Shown here piece after piece: positions 27,377 through 36,579 of a DNA stretch of 64,000 nucleotides. A model generated the notes under the pieces. That model saw only the letters and a program-made list of their open reading frames with translations. It was not told the origin of the DNA and made no database searches. The translations under genes and the position numbers were made by a program. This DNA is from an uncultured Bradyrhizobium sp. (lineage in GTDB: Bacteria; Pseudomonadota; Alphaproteobacteria; Rhizobiales; Xanthobacteraceae), in the NCBI RefSeq assembly GCF_947648125.1, contig NZ_CANSMR010000001.1:124001-188000 (forward strand), written 5' to 3'. How positions within the stretch are numbered: the first letter of the stretch is position 1; each line of letters opens with the position of its first letter.

Positions 27377-28078
27377 ATGATCTTTGCAATGGTCGCACTT
27401 GAGTTGACGATGCTCACACCTTCGGATGTGGCTGCTCATGCTGCTCTCACACCCTCACTTCAGGACGAGCAGCGTGGCGATGACTCTGCGATCGACCACA
27501 GGATCACTGAGCGCGAGCTCGAACTGTTCCGGTCGGTGCAGGTGCCGCTGCGCAGAGCCATGGAGATTGCTGAAGGATTGCATGCTGGTTCGAGGACCGT
27601 AGACATCAGCTTCGATGGCGGGAAGGATACGTCTGTCCTTTGTGTCAAGACTATAAAGGACTCCCTGGGAAAACGCGATCGATGCGCAGTCGGGAGCGGT
27701 AAGGGGCGACGAGGTCGCTTCATCCACCTCATCGGGAACGATCGCGTCGACTTCGCTGCCCTAAAAGGCATACGGCAGAGCGTGTCGGACGCGGTGTTCA
27801 TCGCTGAGAAAGCGACCTCGGGAAAGGCCATCAGTGGAAGCTTGACACGTGAGAACGGTAGACTGAACTTCGTCATCATCGTCCTCAGCGGCGACGACCT
27901 GAAGCGGGTCGTTCTCGAACCGCCGAGGCCCAATCTCTGGAAGCCGGTTTTCCATCGTTCAAGACAGCGGGAGCTGCGCAAGACCCATCGCACGAGAAAC
28001 AGGGCAAGGGCTGATATGTTTAGCCACATAAGTGGCTCCATGATGTTACCTGACGATCGGCTAGCTTTGTTCAGTTGA
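27377..28078 (+). CDS. PepSY-like secreted protein with an out-of-register centre
   Basis: The 233-codon frame starts with a weak signal-like leader (FAMVALELTMLTPSDVAAHA). It contains PepSY-type blocks: AMEIAEGLHAGSRTVDISFD before the middle, then SDAVFIAEKATSGKAISGSL and LNFVIIVLSGDDLKRVVLEP. Between them, about 27670-27745, the frame gives a poor sequence, but the neighbouring frame reads WENAIDAQSGAVRGDEVA, the expected family sequence. Two compensating indels are therefore likely. The protein may be mis-folded or the sequence may contain errors. It follows the RND pump, where periplasmic PepSY proteins are plausible partners. Confidence 0.5.
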   Translation: MIFAMVALELTMLTPSDVAAHAALTPSLQDEQRGDDSAIDHRITERELELFRSVQVPLRRAMEIAEGLHAGSRTVDISFDGGKDTSVLCVKTIKDSLGKRDRCAVGSGKGRRGRFIHLIGNDRVDFAALKGIRQSVSDAVFIAEKATSGKAISGSLTRENGRLNFVIIVLSGDDLKRVVLEPPRPNLWKPVFHRSRQRELRKTHRTRNRARADMFSHISGSMMLPDDRLALFS

Positions 28079-28336
28079 TTCCGGACGCAAGGAGGATTGG
28101 CTCGGCCGAGTGTCCATCAAACCGACGCCGCTCCGCGTTCCGGCACTGCCCGCCCGCGTGACGGTGATCGTGTCATGTAGCACGGCGGAACAAAAGAACG
28201 CGCTTTATGGCCGAGCATCCAGGCAGACGTTTCTTGCTGGCATCGCCGCAGGCCAGATCTGCTGTCCGTTCGCGAACAACCTCGCGCATCGGATTGGTGA
28301 AGTCGGCGCGTCCGGCTTTTCCGCAGCGGCTCTTTC
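28079..28336. other. intergenic stretch before the IS701-type element
   Basis: An open plus-strand frame (28110-28484) overlaps the transposase antisense and has no family resemblance. No promoter, repeat or RNA gene can be supported. Confidence 0.4.
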
Positions 28337-28346
28337 TCACCTAGCA

Positions 28347-29689
28347 CTACTTTGGCACTTTAGGCTTGGCGATATCTGCAAGGAACCTGTTACAGTGAGG
28401 ACATTGTCGGGGTGGAGGTCGCGCGAAGAGGTCGAGGATCGCTTGCCTGATGGCCGGCATGCTTGGTTGTGGTGGCGGTCCTGAGATTCTTTTTTTCCGT
28501 CCCGCTGCTTTGAGGCGGCGGGATTGGCGTAGGCGATCATCGTCATCAACGCGTGTCGATGTAATCCCGTCCAGGATCTACCTTCGAAGTGGTCGAGCCC
28601 AAGCTCCTCCTTGAGCTGCTGGTGGGCCTGTTCACAGACCCACCTGGCCTTGATCGTGGCAGCGAGCGTCTTGATGGTGGCATCGGCCGGCAGGTTCGAC
28701 ACATAGTATTTTTGCTCCCCGGTCGACCGCCGCTCGCCGGCGAGCCAGACCTCGTCGCCAGGCATGCGCTGCATGCGGTTATCGAGCATCCGGTGCTTAT
28801 GGCCATCCGCAACGCGGACACGGCAGGCAGTGAAGAGACATGTCAACTGACCTTTGGTGCCCCGCCGCCAACTGATTCTTTGCCATTTGCCTTCGGCCAA
28901 TAACGCTTCAGCAGAGACCGGTGGCTGATCAGGGATGTGGTATTTTCGGGGCTTTCCGGTCTTCGCGATTGGGAAGATCAGGGCAATATCGGCGGGATAG
29001 ACGTTCTGGCGCCGCGACAGACCCACCGCCCACAGCAGACCGCGCTCGCTCAAAGCCTGACGGAAAGGCCCGCTGGAGCCGTACCCTGAATCGGCAAGCA
29101 CACAGCCGAAACGCACACCGGAGGCGATGACGCGGTCGATCTCCGCCAAGGCGATCTCTGGCTTGGTCCGCGCTGCGCGGTGCTCGACTGGAACACCCGC
29201 ACGCTTTAAACGCACCGGATTACTCGTCCAACTCTCGGGAACGAAGAGACGTAATGCCACCATGACTGGCACTTCACCCCGCGCAAGCGTCAGCGACACC
29301 AATGTTTGGCAATTGGCCGTCTTGCCGAGAGACGAGGCATATTGTGGAGCGACACCAACCGAACGATCGCCCTTCTTCGGCATTGCCGTGTCGTCAATGA
29401 CCAGCACCGCATCCCTGCCGCCGACCAGGCGATCGGCCTGAACCAGCAATTCCGCCTTCAATGGCGCTGCATCCCAAACGCCATCAGCAATGAAATGGTG
29501 CAACTGGTCATACTCGCCCGGTGCCAGCCGCGCCGCCATCGGCTGGACGCTCTTGCGATCACCCGGTCCAATCAATCCCGAGATAGAAAGCGGACACATC
29601 CGCCGCCGCGCCTTGTGGCCTAAACGATCCAGGAATGGCTCGAGCCAGCGCCCAAGCTCGTCTTCCCAATTCGACTTCGTGCCCACCAT
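28347..29689 (-). pseudogene. IS701-family transposase, 3' frameshift
   Basis: From the ATG at 29689 the frame gives an IS701-type DDE transposase. It has NWEDELGRWLEPFLDRLGHK, VLVIDDTAMPKKGDRSVGV with a catalytic Asp, CVLADSGYGSSGPFRQAL with the second Asp, and AHQQLKEELGLDHFEGRSW with the Glu. Near 28530 the frame shifts: the main frame runs on as an unrelated tail to 28337. The neighbouring frame gives RRLKAAGRKKRISGPPPQPS and ends at a TAG about 28347 in DIAKPKVPK. The catalytic triad is intact but the tail is not, so activity is doubtful. Confidence 0.75.
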
Positions 29690-30225
29690 GGTCGGCCCTC
29701 CAAAAGCCGACCATCCATGAATCATTGAAAATCCGATTCGGGAATCTTGAGGGTTCTGTGAGGTCGCGAGGCAAAGGCCAGCCGCGCGCTCCGTCGTAGC
29801 GTGCGACCTCATAGAAGCCGGTTTGAACGAGCCGCTGCCCCGCCCGAACAACACGCGAGATTCAAGGCCGATGATCGTCGACGATCGCCAGACGCATCCA
29901 CAACTTGGGCGGTATGGCATGGATGTTGCTAATAGGGGAAAGTAGGTTGTTGACCGCCAGTGCTGTCAATGGGTTAGGCGTGGCGGAAAAGTCACGCGTG
30001 ACAACCGTGCCGCGAAACGTCCGGTAACGGCCTTCAACGAGCGCGACGGAATTACAGAAAGTCGCTACGGCATCGTCCCTGGGATGTGTCGAGATGTTGT
30101 TGGTCGCTGCCATTGTTGATCCGACCGTACCAGCCTATTGGTTCGAAGCATTGCCTGCCCACGGCAGCAAGCTTGTTGGTACTCCCACTCCAGCAACAAA
30201 TTCAATGCCGCGCAGCGGCTTCGTT
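29690..30225. other. stretch between the IS701-type element and the group II intron
   Basis: About 535 bp. An 83-codon minus-strand frame (29862-30113) starts MAATNNISTHPRDDAVATF and is not recognised. The bases just left of 30226 form the 5' exon of the group II intron. The interrupted reading frame could not be identified. Confidence 0.4.
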
Positions 30226-30702
30226 GTGTGCCGGGCATGTTCAATAGCTCGGAAGTGAAAGTCTTCCACCCAACCTGATGGAGGTGAGGGGATAGAGAAA
30301 CGCAAGGGCTGCCGCCGCGAGGCGGGGTCTGAAGGAAGCGTGGATCAAAGATGCGGGCCGATGAACAAGAACCGTTAAGAGGCGCCAGTGTCGGACGAGC
30401 GGGCAACACATCGCAAAGTCCATATCCATCAAAGACGCGAAGCGTAGATCCGGCGGTCGTGCATCGAAGGCGATTGAACTTACCCCGGGAGATCTGCCCG
30501 GCGTCGCTGCACGGCGACTGAGACGAACCGTGAGGTCGTCTGACCACCTGGCAGAAGTCAGCAGAGGGCGTAAAATAGGTCATGCTGTCGGCGAAGCTAT
30601 TGAGGCACTCCAAAGCTGAAAAGCGGAGCAACGGATAGGCAAAGTCGGAAACGATGGCTGAAGGCCCGAACGAGTGAGAAAGGCAAGTAGGACCGGAACC
30701 TC

Positions 30703-31265
30703 ATGAACGGAAAGCGGCAGACAAACCAGCGACGACTGGCCTCAGGCACGGATGGTCGGGGTGAAACCCCTGCTGCCGCGACCGGAGGAGCCGAACCGTC
30801 TGTGGCGATGACGGCGACCGAAAGTCCGGCTTTCCCAGAACATCTGATGGAGGAGGTGTGTAGCCGCGAGAACCTTCAAAGAGCGTGGAAACGCGTTCAA
30901 GGAAACAAGGGAGGCCCTGGTGTCGATGGAATGACCATCGGCGTCGCCAAGGCATTCCTGCGGGAGCACTGGCCAGCAATTCGGCTCCAATTGCTCAACG
31001 GGAACTATCAGCCACGGCCGGTTAAGCGGGTGGAAATCCCAAAACCGGATGGTGGAGTCAGAAAGCTCGGCGTTCCCTGTGTCGTCGACCGCCTGATTCA
31101 GCAAGCCGTGTTGCAGGTTCTTCAAGAACAATGGGATTCGACGTTCTCCGAGCACAGCTACGGGTTCCGGCCGGGACGGTCGGCGCATCAGGCCGTAGCC
31201 CAGGCACAACGCTACATCGCCGAGGGCTACGACGTCGTGGTGGATCTCGATCTGGAAAGATTTTT
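30703..31265 (+). pseudogene. ltrA: group II intron reverse transcriptase/maturase, N-terminal part
   Basis: It encodes RENLQRAWKRVQGNKGGPGV, the RT-0/1 region YQPRPVKRVEIPKPDGGVRK, HSYGFRPGRSAHQAV and VVVDLDLERF, then is cut by element A within the T-run at 31261-31265. The frame beyond is noise, ending at 31437. Joining 31265 to 36580 gives VDLDLERFFDNIEHELL and a single 461-codon frame with stop, so the protein was interrupted precisely. It would reverse-transcribe and splice its own intron. Confidence 0.87.
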
Positions 31266-31275
31266 GGATGTTGCG

Positions 31276-33087
31276 TCATACTACACCTTCAGTTTTTTTG
31301 AGAGGGTCGAAGAGGTCTGGAGCAGCTGCAGGTACTTGAATTCGTATGCCTTTTGCCCGTCCGCGATAGACGTGAACGGCCTTAAGCTCGCCGCGCTTTA
31401 CACGTTGCAAGATGGTTTGCCGCGAGACGCCGAGTAGATTCATGGCCTTGAACATCTTCACGTAACCTTCGGGCGCGCTCTCCACAAAGCGCGACCGCAA
31501 CTCGTCATTGATACGGATGCGCCACGGCGCGCCAGGTGTGATCTGCTCTCCGGCAATGAAGCCATCGTTGAGGCAGCGATGCAAAGTAGAGGGTGCGATC
31601 CCGAGAGCGCGTGCTGCTTTCTCGATCGTCATGCACTCGCCGTCCTGCACTTGCTGTTTCGGCTCGAAGCACGGGATCTCCCAGTGCGTCCGCAGGCTCG
31701 ACACACGATTTGCCGTAAACGACAGTCCTGTGGCCGTTGTACGGCCTTGGCGATTGAGGATGCCGGCGATCTTGGTGTCGGGATAATGTGCAGCCAGTCG
31801 CCGCAGCAGATCAATCGTATCGTCGGCGGTGCGGATCGGCGATGGATGCGAGTGCGGCAATGGGACATTAACTTCACTGAAGAGACCGCCGCGCCAACGC
31901 AGCGTCAGGTGAGCGTTGTATTTATCGCGCTCGACTCTCAAGGTGACATCGTCGAGCAGCGTGCGGAGCAACTCCTTGCGATCGCGATCGCTCGTCGTGG
32001 GAGCGAACCAGATACGCTTGAGGTCTTTACCGAGTGCAAGGACCGCGTCGCGTTCTTCGTGCGTAAGCGAGCGCGGTCGGGCATGTTCGCGGTCCGAGAG
32101 TTCGGATTCGGCAGTCTTGAGTTCCAGCAGAGCGCTTTCCCATTCTGCTTCGAGTCCTCGCGCGACGAGTCTATTCTCCGGGTCCACGGCGCGATAGCGT
32201 CGCTCGGCGCGCTGCGCGTTGTAGCGCGCACGCTCGACGTCGCGACGGAACTGCGCGAGAGCCGTCTCGTGATCGGCGCCGAATTGCTCGATCGCCTGGA
32301 GCGAGGCTTCCAGGCCTGCGGGCGCGAGAGCCGCAAGGAACGCTTCGGCGACAGCCGCATCGATCTGCACACCGCCGATGTTGAGGCAGTACTCGCCCCG
32401 GCCGTTGACGATGTTCTTGCCGGCGCAGTGATATCCGGGCGCCGAGAACCGGCCGCTGTAGTGTACGGCCAGGCGCCGACCGCAGTGTCCACATACGGCG
32501 AGGCCTTGCAGGAGTGCTGCGCCTTCTCTCACGGCACCCCCGCTCTGGTGCGGTCGAGGACGGATGTTCTGCGCCAGGCGCTTCTGGTTCGCCTCGAAGG
32601 TATTCCAATCGATGTATCCGGCATGATGGTCACGAATGAACACCGGCCACTGCTCGCGGTCGCGTTGTCTGATGCGCTTTCGGATTCGACCGCCCGCATC
32701 GAGATAGCATGTCTGCTGGGTGCGGCCATACACATAAACGCCGGCATAGAACGGGTTGGTGAGGACCTGGTGGATCTTTGTGTAAGTGGGGACGACCCAG
32801 CGGAGATCGACAAGGCTGTTGGAGTGCAGCGGAAAGCGCAGGCCTTGCGAGCGGAACCACAGCCACACGCGTCGTGCCGAGCCGAATTCGGCAAAGCGGT
32901 CGAAGACAGCATGGATCGCGGCTTGCACCGACTCGTCAGGATGCAACAGCACCTCCCCGTCGGCGTCGCCCCGTACCAGACCCACCGGCAGCCCGCGGTG
33001 CAGTTCTCCGCGTGCGGCCTTGTTGCGGATGCCACCGAGCAGCCGCGCACGCAGCACATGCAGCTCTGCCTCTGACATCGTACCTTT
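31276..33087 (-). pseudogene. element A large serine recombinase, C-terminal part
   Basis: It covers 604 codons. It opens with KGTMSEAELHVLRARLLGGI, the end of the catalytic domain and its long helix. The recombinase domain follows, then a zinc ribbon (VCGHCGRRLAVHYSGR ... YHCAG), a coiled coil (about 280-340 of this part) and a C-terminal helix-turn-helix pair (SRQTILQRVKRGELK). The catalytic serine is on the other part at 35650-36066. Joining the two at the TT core gives 743 codons with stop, a normal length. An internal ATG allows a 600-codon protein that cannot recombine. Confidence 0.85.
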
Positions 33088-33569
33088 CGAGACGGCGACA
33101 TACTGCCCAGAAACATCTGTTTGATGTTCTGATCCAATACCCGCATCACCCGCATGCAGGCGAGCGCGTTGCTGTTGTACGTCGGTTAAAGCATGGCGGC
33201 AGCACTCATTTTGTCATTGAGCAACGCGATGGCACCGCGCTGTTGCCGGCGTGGATGACGGAGCCCTGGGCGGCGCAGCTTGCAATAGTCGAACGACCGC
33301 GCCTGCCTCTTGAGGCACTCTACGCGCTGCGCAGCATGATCGATAGTGCTGTTCTATCCTTATCACCCGCGACTCGGATGAGGGAGGAGAACGATGATCG
33401 ATCGACTAGGCGGCAATCGACAACCCGATCTGTTTGTGCGCACGACAAACATACTCGGTCCGAACCGAATACCCGCGCGGATTCGGACAGAAGTAGCATC
33501 TCTGCTAAAGCTGCTCATGGCACCGCACATAGCGGCCGACATGGCGCAGCGGCGCGAGGCCGCCGATGA
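33088..33569 (+). CDS. Y4bD/Y4pK-like (DUF5372-like) protein of element B, no canonical start
   Basis: The frame carries QYPHHPHAGERVAVVRRLKH, then VIEQRDGTALLPAWMTEPWA and LEALYALRSMIDSAV. The HP-x-HP-x-G opening and the LPAWMTEPWA block resemble the small Y4bD/Y4pK proteins found next to rhizobial recombinase genes. No ATG, GTG or TTG occurs between the element end and the conserved opening, so it would need a rare start or fusion to flanking sequence. Element A shows the same feature. Its end overlaps the 59-codon gene. Confidence 0.5.
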
Positions 33570-33573
33570 ATAA
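33394..33573 (+). CDS. 59-residue element B accessory protein
   Basis: A 59-residue protein with a QPDLFV motif near the start and a helical end (VASLLKLLMAPHIAADM). The ATG follows GGGAGGAGAA, a strong ribosome site. Its stop lies 3 bp inside the recombinase gene (8-bp overlap), so translation is probably coupled. It has the same position and style as the 58-residue gene of element A. Function not known; a recombination-directionality or DNA-binding role is possible but unproven. Confidence 0.6.
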   Translation: MIDRLGGNRQPDLFVRTTNILGPNRIPARIRTEVASLLKLLMAPHIAADMAQRREAADE

Positions 33574-35614
33574 GATCACCCCTGAGCATCTGTCGCGCGA
33601 TGCATACGTCTACGTCCGGCAATCAACGCCGGACCAACTGCTCAACAACCCCGAGAGCCGACGCCGGCAATATGCTCTGGAGACGCGAGCGCGCGCTCTC
33701 GGCTGGGAGAACGTGATCGTCATCGACGAGGATCTCGGTCGTTCGGGCGGCGGCGCCGCCCGGCCCGGCTTCGAGCGTCTGCTTGCGGCAATCTGCGCCG
33801 GTACCGCGGGCGCGGTGTTTGCGATCGAGGCTTCGCGGTTGGCTTGCAACGGCCGCGATTGGCATACGCTGCTGGAATTCTGTGTCGTTGTGAACAGCCT
33901 GATCATCGATGAGGATGGGATCTACGATCCCCGATCGGTCAATGATCGGATGCTTTTGGGTTTGAAGGGAACATTCAGCGAGCTCGAGCTGTCGATGTTT
34001 CGGCAGCGTTCACAGCAGGCGCTGCGTCTGAAAGCAGCGCGCGGCGAGCTGAACACGACGGTGGCAATCGGCTATCGACGCGGTGCTGATGATCGCCTGG
34101 AACAGGACCCGGACAAACGGATCCGCGAGGCACTGTCGCTCGTGTTCCGCAAGTTCGCTGAGATTGGCAGCGTGCGCCAGCTTGTCTTGTGGCTGCGGCA
34201 GGAACGAATCGATCTGCCAATTGCTGTCCATGGTGCTCAGGGACGGAGCGTGCAATGGCGCTTGCCGCGCTACAATACTGTGCACCGGCTGCTCACCAAT
34301 CCGGTCTATGCTGGAGCGTACGTCTACGGTCGCACCTTCACCCGAGTTCGGTTCGAGGGAGGACGCAAGGTCGCCACACACGGTATAGTGCGTCGGCCGG
34401 AGGAGTGGGATGTGGTGATTCGCAACCACCATGATGGCTACATCACGTGGGAGGAGTATGATCGGAACCAGAAGGTCATCGCAGGGAACGCAAACATGAA
34501 AGGGGCGATGGTGCGAGGTTCTGTGCGTAACGGCAGTGGGCTGCTGGTTGGATTGCTGCGATGCGGACACTGCGGACGCAAGCTGAAGGTGCATCACAAT
34601 GAACGTAAGGGTGCGCGCTATGTTTGCACGACCGACATCGCGAACCTTAGCAACAAGAACTGCATTGCGTTTAGCAATATGCGCATCGACACGGCGGTGT
34701 CGGCAGAAGTGCTGCGCGCGGTATCACCGCTGGCCTTGGAAGCCGCACTCCAATTGATCGCCGACCATGAGCAGGCTGGCGTAGAGCGGTTGCGACAGTG
34801 CGAGCTGGCATTGGAACAAGCATGCTACGAAGCGACGCATGCGCGTCGGCAATACGATGCGGTTGATCCCGACAACCGGCTGGTCGCCGGCGAGCTCGAA
34901 CGGCGATGGAATGAATGCCTCGCAGCGCAGGTACGACTCGAGGAGCAGATGGAGAACCTGCGCCACGAACAGCCACGGATGCTGAGTGAAGATGATCGCG
35001 CGATGCTGCTGGCACTCGCTGATGACCTGCCGCGAGTTTGGAACCATCCCGATGCTTCCATCGAAATCCGCAAGCGGATCTTGCGGGCGGTTCTCACGGA
35101 GATCGTTGTCACGATCGAGGGCGATCGACTGTGCCTCGTCGTGCATTGGCAGGGCGGGGATCACACCCGACTTGAAGTGGTGAAGAACCGCATCGGCCAA
35201 AATCGCTTCAAGACCGACAAGGAGACCGTGCAGCTCGTCGGCGAACTCGCTCGCGTGTTGCCCGACCATAGCATCGCTCCTGTCCTCAATCGGCTCAGAA
35301 TACGTTCGGCCAGAGGCAACAGCTGGAACGAGCTGCGCGTCCGCAACTTCCGCGGCACACACCAGATCGCAGTCTATCGCGAGGGCGAACGGGCAGAGCG
35401 ACGTGAGCTAATACTGCATGAAGCCGCGAGTCGTCTTGGCATCAACAAAATGACGGTTATTCGCCTGATCCGGGACGGGATACTGCCCGGCAGACAGATC
35501 TGTGCTGGCGTGATCCGCGAAGAAGATCTCGATCGGCCGACGGTGCGTCGTGCAATCCGAAACGGCCGTGCAGTATCACCAGACGCACGGCAGCAAAAGC
35601 TGCCTTTTCAATAA
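33566..35614 (+). CDS. element B large serine recombinase
   Basis: An intact 682-residue enzyme. The catalytic domain starts SRDAYVYVRQSTPDQLLNNP, with the nucleophile Ser in VRQST, then DEDLGRSGGGAARPGFERLL and LMFRQR-like ELSMFRQRSQQALRLKAARG. The recombinase domain (RLLTNPVYAGAYVYGR), a zinc ribbon (CGHCGRKLKVHHNERKGARY) and a coiled coil follow. The C-terminus has a helix-turn-helix (ASRLGINKMTVIRLIRDG). It is the only uninterrupted recombinase in the nest and so the likely last mover. The stop is 35 bp from the element's right end. Confidence 0.9.
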   Translation: MNKITPEHLSRDAYVYVRQSTPDQLLNNPESRRRQYALETRARALGWENVIVIDEDLGRSGGGAARPGFERLLAAICAGTAGAVFAIEASRLACNGRDWHTLLEFCVVVNSLIIDEDGIYDPRSVNDRMLLGLKGTFSELELSMFRQRSQQALRLKAARGELNTTVAIGYRRGADDRLEQDPDKRIREALSLVFRKFAEIGSVRQLVLWLRQERIDLPIAVHGAQGRSVQWRLPRYNTVHRLLTNPVYAGAYVYGRTFTRVRFEGGRKVATHGIVRRPEEWDVVIRNHHDGYITWEEYDRNQKVIAGNANMKGAMVRGSVRNGSGLLVGLLRCGHCGRKLKVHHNERKGARYVCTTDIANLSNKNCIAFSNMRIDTAVSAEVLRAVSPLALEAALQLIADHEQAGVERLRQCELALEQACYEATHARRQYDAVDPDNRLVAGELERRWNECLAAQVRLEEQMENLRHEQPRMLSEDDRAMLLALADDLPRVWNHPDASIEIRKRILRAVLTEIVVTIEGDRLCLVVHWQGGDHTRLEVVKNRIGQNRFKTDKETVQLVGELARVLPDHSIAPVLNRLRIRSARGNSWNELRVRNFRGTHQIAVYREGERAERRELILHEAASRLGINKMTVIRLIRDGILPGRQICAGVIREEDLDRPTVRRAIRNGRAVSPDARQQKLPFQ

Positions 35615-35649
35615 CATCATGAGGTAGTGCATCATGTCACGAGCCTGTT

Positions 35650-36066
35650 GAGCCCGAGCACCAGGCGGTCATTGAACAAGCCCGGATGATAAATCCCATC
35701 TCCATCACCGATGAGCGTGTGGGTCAGGCCACATAGATCGAGCAGACGGTACCAATCAGCATTATTGCGCGCTAGTCGCGAGACTTCCAAGCCGAGCACG
35801 ATGCCCACCTGGCCGAGGCCGACCTCCGCGGTCATACGCGCGAAGCCGATGCGCTCGGAAAGGCCGGAACCGGAAATACCGAGGTCCTCATCGATGATTT
35901 TTACCTGATCGCGTCGCCAACCGAGCCGCGCGGCGCGTTCGGCTAACTCGTACTGACGGGCAGTGGACTCGCGATTATGCTCGACCTGCGTCGTACTGGA
36001 CTGACGCACGTAGACGATTGCGCATCGGCGTAGGTGCTCAGCGGTGATCTTGCTCAGTTCGTTCAT
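35650..36066 (-). pseudogene. element A large serine recombinase, N-terminal catalytic part
   Basis: It begins with ITAEHLRRCAIVYVRQSSTT, with the catalytic Ser in VRQSS, then DEDLGISGSGLSERIGFARM and VLGLEVSRLARNNADWYRLL, and ends NDRLVLGL at the TT junction with element B. Past the junction the frame reads only five more residues. Together with 31276-33087 it makes 743 codons with stop. The ATG at 36066 lies within the preceding 58-codon gene, overlapping it by 29 bp. Confidence 0.85.
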
Positions 36067-36214
36067 CGTTGTGATCTCCGGCAGTGGCGATTGCTCGGGC
36101 GACTAGTCGGGCGAGTCGCAGCACGAGATGTGCGCGCTGCTCTTTATCGAGGGCCTCCCATACGGGTACGGCCCCGCGCTGAGGTGGTGGGTCGAGAAAG
36201 CTTAGCTGCTGCAT
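36038..36214 (-). CDS. 58-residue element A accessory protein
   Basis: A 58-residue protein. It opens QQLSFLDPPPQRGAVPVWEA and continues LDKEQRAHLVLRLARLVARA, a helical pattern (W..L....R..LV..LARLV) typical of small proteins encoded before such recombinases. The start at 36214 has GGAGG upstream. It overlaps the recombinase start by 29 bp. It corresponds in position to the 59-residue gene of element B, though the sequences are hardly alike. Function unknown. Confidence 0.65.
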   Translation of the reverse strand: MQQLSFLDPPPQRGAVPVWEALDKEQRAHLVLRLARLVARAIATAGDHNDERTEQDHR

Positions 36215-36577
36215 GGCTGTCCTCCGATTCCGGTGGCAGGACAGTATGCGCGGCATCCAATTGCCGCAGCAAAGCGTCGACGATCGTCCGGGCGTGCAGC
36301 AGCTCGGCGTGGGAAGCCAGGAATGCCGCTCGAGCGCACTGCGGGCTTGCACGCGGTAAATGTTGTGCGATAGGCAGATCTGTCCACGCGGCCGGTACAA
36401 GGGCACGGGTACCATCGGGCAGTACAAGCGTCAGATGAAGTTCGCCGCGTCGATGACACCAGCCAAGCACATTAAGCGCGGATCCCTCAAAAGGATGGTG
36501 CGACCGAACGATGGTTACCTGATCGGGATAGTCGTCGAGATGATGAGCGCGGTGGTGGGTAGTCTGTCGAGTAGTCT
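36144..36577 (-). CDS. Y4bD/Y4pK-like (DUF5372-like) protein of element A, no canonical start
   Basis: The frame has VTIVRSHHPFEGSALNVLGW followed by LTLVLPDGTRALVPAAWTDL, then LHARTIVDALLRQLD. The HHPFEG opening and the VPAAWTD block match the Y4bD/Y4pK-like protein of element B. No ATG, GTG or TTG lies between the element's right end and that opening. The open frame runs on into the intron sequence to 36674, so it could be expressed only from a non-standard or host-supplied start. Confidence 0.5.
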
Positions 36578-36579
36578 TT

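Larger units (their letters stand above)
33088..35649. mobile_element. serine-recombinase element B inserted in element A's recombinase
   Basis: It is 2562 bp long. Left junction ACC-TTT-CGAGAC and right junction GCCTG-TT-GAGCCC restore ACC-TTT-GAGCCC, which reads LGLKGT in the recombinase. The two-base TT overlap is what serine recombinases leave. The contents have the same order as element A: a DUF5372/Y4bD-like frame at the left end, a 59-codon gene and a 682-residue recombinase. Both ends carry a weakly matching inverted sequence around GACAT. Confidence 0.82.
31266..36579. mobile_element. serine-recombinase element A inserted in the intron reverse transcriptase
   Basis: The boundaries follow from restoring the maturase frame: the junction is a T-run (five T on the left, three on the right), so the crossover lies at TT. 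The element is 5314 bp, of which 2562 bp are element B, leaving about 2752 bp. It contains only three genes on the minus strand: a DUF5372/Y4bD-like frame at the right end, a 58-codon gene and a large serine recombinase whose stop lies 10 bp from the left end. The compact, cargo-free design resembles an insertion sequence run by a large serine recombinase. Confidence 0.8.

Noticed and set aside
31579-33075. A 498-codon plus-strand open frame
   Set aside because: It is antisense to the element A recombinase, which has clear family motifs. The plus-strand translation has none, so it is a GC-driven shadow.
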